Assembly: GCA_001931905.2 (NCBI GenBank)
Contig: MSJI02000233.1
Span: 1-64,000, forward strand
Direction of reading: 5' to 3'
Length of the DNA stretch: 64,000 bases
Source of the DNA: Cladosporium sp. IMV 00045
Lineage: Eukaryota > Ascomycota > Dothideomycetes > Cladosporiales > Cladosporiaceae
The notes beneath the pieces were generated by a model, which saw only the letters and a list, made by a program, of their open reading frames with translations, was not told the origin of the DNA and ran no database searches. Position numbers and translations under genes: made by a program. This document shows, piece after piece, positions 61,550 through 64,000 of the stretch. Position 1 is the stretch's first letter. Each line of letters opens with the position of its first letter.

Positions 61550-63258
61550 CTAATAAGTAAACCGGAAGTGAGGATGATCATCACCCAAATTATCCGCATC
61601 GACGGTGTCAAGCCTCCAATCCCTCTCGCCCCTATCCCTCTTCCTATTCTCCGCTCTCACACCGACCAGCAGAACGACACAAGCAGCGGCGCACATCCAC
61701 AGCAAACCCAAACTAGTCCCATACCCGACAGGATATCGGGGTCTCTGCTCAGTAATGAAGATGTTACTCGCAATGATGCCGCCCGTGTTTCCGAACCCGA
61801 CCATCATGGCACTCGAAATGGAGCGCTTGTAGTGGCCCGTCATATTATTCTGAATCCATGCCAGAGTCACGGGCTGGCAAGTGTAGCCTCCACTGACGAT
61901 CACGAAAATGGCGAAATACCGCACGCCGACAGACACCTGGTCCTGGCAGAGGAGGATCACGTAGCCCACGGACGCAATGCAGATTCCCAAAATGCAGAAA
62001 CCAAAACGATGCCGCAGTCGGTCCGCCGACCAGGCGACTATGAGAGAAACAACGGTCGCGACGACGAACACGGGGATGCTGCGCACCTGCGCCGCTTCGG
62101 CGGTATAGCCCAGCTCCTGGATGATGGTGGGGGTGAAGAAGCTGGTGGCGTAGCCCGTGTTCACAATGCCGATGTACATGACGATGCCGCAGTAGATTTT
62201 CCAGTCGGTGAAGACTCGCCTGCGCGCGGGCCCGTCGAGCCGGTTCATTTTTGCGTCTGCCACGTCGGCGCTGAGGCGTGCGACTAGGAGGCGGCGCTCT
62301 TCGTCGTTGAGGAATTTGCAGGTTTCCGGCCAGTCGGGGATGAGCCATTTGGAGATTACGGCGACGCCGACGGTTATGATGCCTTCGCTGCTTGATTGTC
62401 AGTCGATGACTTAGGCTTGATGTGCTGGGAATGTGACAACTCACATGATGAAGATCCACCTCCAACCACTATATCCGCCCAGCCCATCCAACTTCGCCAG
62501 AGCATAGGCGAGCAAACCACTGAAGCCTCCGGCCAAAATCGCTCCACAGAAGAACAAGTTCAGCCGCCATTGTAGCTCGTAGCGTTTGTAAAACATCGAG
62601 ATCAAGTACACCGCACCTGGGAAAAATCCGGCCTCAAAGAGACCGAGCAGGAGCCTCATGGCCACGAGTCCAGCTTGGTTGGTGACTAGACCTTGGCCGA
62701 TCGTGACGATGCCCCAGAGGAACATGATTGCCGAGAGCCATGTTGAGGGTGCGACTTTCTTGAGGATGATGTTGCTTGGGACCTGCAGGGGGCGAGGTTA
62801 GCCATGGCTCAGTGATGGGAGCTTCCGATCTCTTGCGTACCTCAAATAGAATGTACGTGATGAAGAACGTGAACAAGGCTACGTTGTAATCGTCACCGGT
62901 CATGTTCAAGTCCTCAGTCATGCCCTGAATGCGAGCATTGCCTAGCCACATATCAGTTCTGCGCACTAGGCGTGTGTCTTAGCGGATCACTGCAGACCGA
63001 TGTTTGTCCTATCGAGAAAGGCAAGCCTGCCATGATTGGTGTTGCTTAGTCGCTGGCCACGTATGAAGAGCTTGGTGGAGAGACATCTTACATGAACAAG
63101 AACCACAAGATCGGTACAACGTGGATATCAATCTTTCGCAACAGCTTCCTCTCGGCTTCGGGATCAAGCTCATACTCCAAAGCGTCATTGTTGGCTTTGA
63201 CGGTTGCGTCTTCGATGTGAAGCTCGCGGAGCTTGTCGTCGGCTATGTGGGTGTCCAT
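61550..63258 (-). CDS. MFS permease, Dal5 family (anion:cation symporter)
   Basis: A 490-aa 12-TM permease of the allantoate/nicotinate/pantothenate group. Five exons: 63258-63092, 63026-62998, 62941-62841, 62782-62445 and 62387-61550. The second exon is only 29 nt. Every junction follows GT-AG and the joined frame stays open. Signatures are EAERKLLRKIDIHVVPIL before TM1, then LAFLDRTNIGNARIQGM, VPSNIILKK, TWLSAIMFLWGIVTIGQG, RLLLGLFEAGFFPGAVYL and GYSGWRWIFIIEGIITV. The large central loop carries the DWPETCKFLNDEER motif of the family. The substrate cannot be assigned. A GATA-controlled nitrogen role would be typical but is not shown here. Confidence 0.92.
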
Positions 63259-64000
63259 GATGTCTGCTCTCGTTGATATATGGACAGAAGGAAGATGAGA
63301 AAAGAACTTGAGGTAAACACTTCTGCTTCAAATGCGGAACGACCGCGTTTGGGTATTTATATAAAGAGACCAACACTGATAGCAGCAACTCAGGTAATGT
63401 CGTTCCCCGCAACATACCTAAGGCTGAGCTATCCGCGGTTGATTTTTTACTACTGTACTTCCCCAGGTTTGGGATCGACAGAGTGATATCCCCGCATTCG
63501 CATGGGATGCGCATGCGCCTAAATGTAGGCGGAACGTGGGAGTGAAACTCGGCAGATAGGCTAAGGGTCTAATGCCCGAGGTTAGATATTGCTTGCTGTC
63601 TTGACCGTGTCGAATTGGCGCTGTCGAAAGGGCTGAATTGTGATCGATGTCAAGTGGCACAGACAGCAGGTGTTAGCTGCTTCTTCAAAGTCGAGCCACC
63701 ATCCCATTGCTTTATGTCAGGATGCAGGCAATCCAGTTCATTAGATGGCTGTCATGTCTGACGCGTGAAATGGATTGACTGGTGCCCTGGACGGATCGCA
63801 CTCCGCAAATCTACCTACAGCAAAAGCGGATACTCAGTGCGCCACCACCTCGCTGATACTATAATCACTTGCTGTTGCCGGGCATGAAGCTTGGATGTGG
63901 CTTATGTTTCTCTGTTAACTTCGCAACTGCAAGGATTTCCTGCTAAGTGCTGTAACGGTTCCAGATCTGTAAGAAATTGCCGTCGGTTGATTCTTCCATA
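63259..64000. other. Upstream region of the Dal5-like gene to window end
   Basis: 742 nt with the permease promoter. Small frames on both strands have no recognisable features. No gene is seen running off the right edge. Confidence 0.5.

Overview
This window is nuclear DNA from a filamentous ascomycete (Pezizomycotina). A Dothideomycete is my best guess, but that class assignment is an inference. The evidence is short GT-AG introns with CTAAC-type branch sites, intron-containing tRNAs, compact monocistronic genes on both strands, and recognisable fungal orthologues (Sfc4, Nup159, Pup1, Mds3-like, Ccc1, DHA1/DHA2 and Dal5-type transporters). One 20-N assembly gap lies at 44226-44245. No virus, toxin gene, autonomous transposon or CRISPR array was recognised.

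Layout. 1-28 kb is an ordinary core block: an Ayr1-like short-chain reductase, tRNA-Ala(AGC), SmD1, the TFIIIC subunit Sfc4, the nucleoporin Nup159, the proteasome beta-2 subunit Pup1, a putative myristoylated protein, a kelch/BTB Mds3-like protein, a 1-Cys peroxiredoxin, a DHA1 transporter, an SP(K/R)-repeat nuclear-type protein and a SnoaL-like protein. 28.3-33.4 kb is almost gene-free and holds a degenerate minisatellite. 33.4-37.3 kb has a dispersed-family protein with a SAM-like tail and a MYND-SET methyltransferase. 37.3-49.9 kb is a non-coding-RNA island. Its core is a tandem ~4.3 kb duplication (39857-44225 and 44246-48543), each unit carrying a 90-aa zinc-ribbon gene, tRNA-Ser(AGA) and a U3 snoRNA gene. 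49.9-63.3 kb is protein-coding again: Ccc1/VIT iron transporter, a broken secreted acid phosphatase, a membrane-anchored multicopper oxidase, a 2-Cys peroxiredoxin with a long tail, a DHA2 transporter, a conserved unknown, tRNA-Met(CAT) and a Dal5-family permease.

The most notable result is the U3 snoRNA pair. The right-hand copy has boxes A, C', B, C and D in order and a 75-nt spliceosomal intron near its 5' end. The left-hand copy is cut by the assembly gap exactly at the 3' splice site. Sequence between the units has drifted to roughly 65-75% identity in places, while U3 exon 2 (207/209), tRNA-Ser (81/81) and the zinc-ribbon gene (264/270 in the coding part) stay nearly identical, so selection appears to act on both copies.

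Other points of interest are three interstitial telomere-type motifs sharing a 12-nt core, a secreted acid phosphatase with an in-frame TAG and a damaged splice junction, a 23-bp-arm hairpin, and a possible iron/copper/peroxide gene neighbourhood at 50-57 kb. All gene models come from reading the sequence by eye. Intron borders were checked for frame continuity but not against transcripts.
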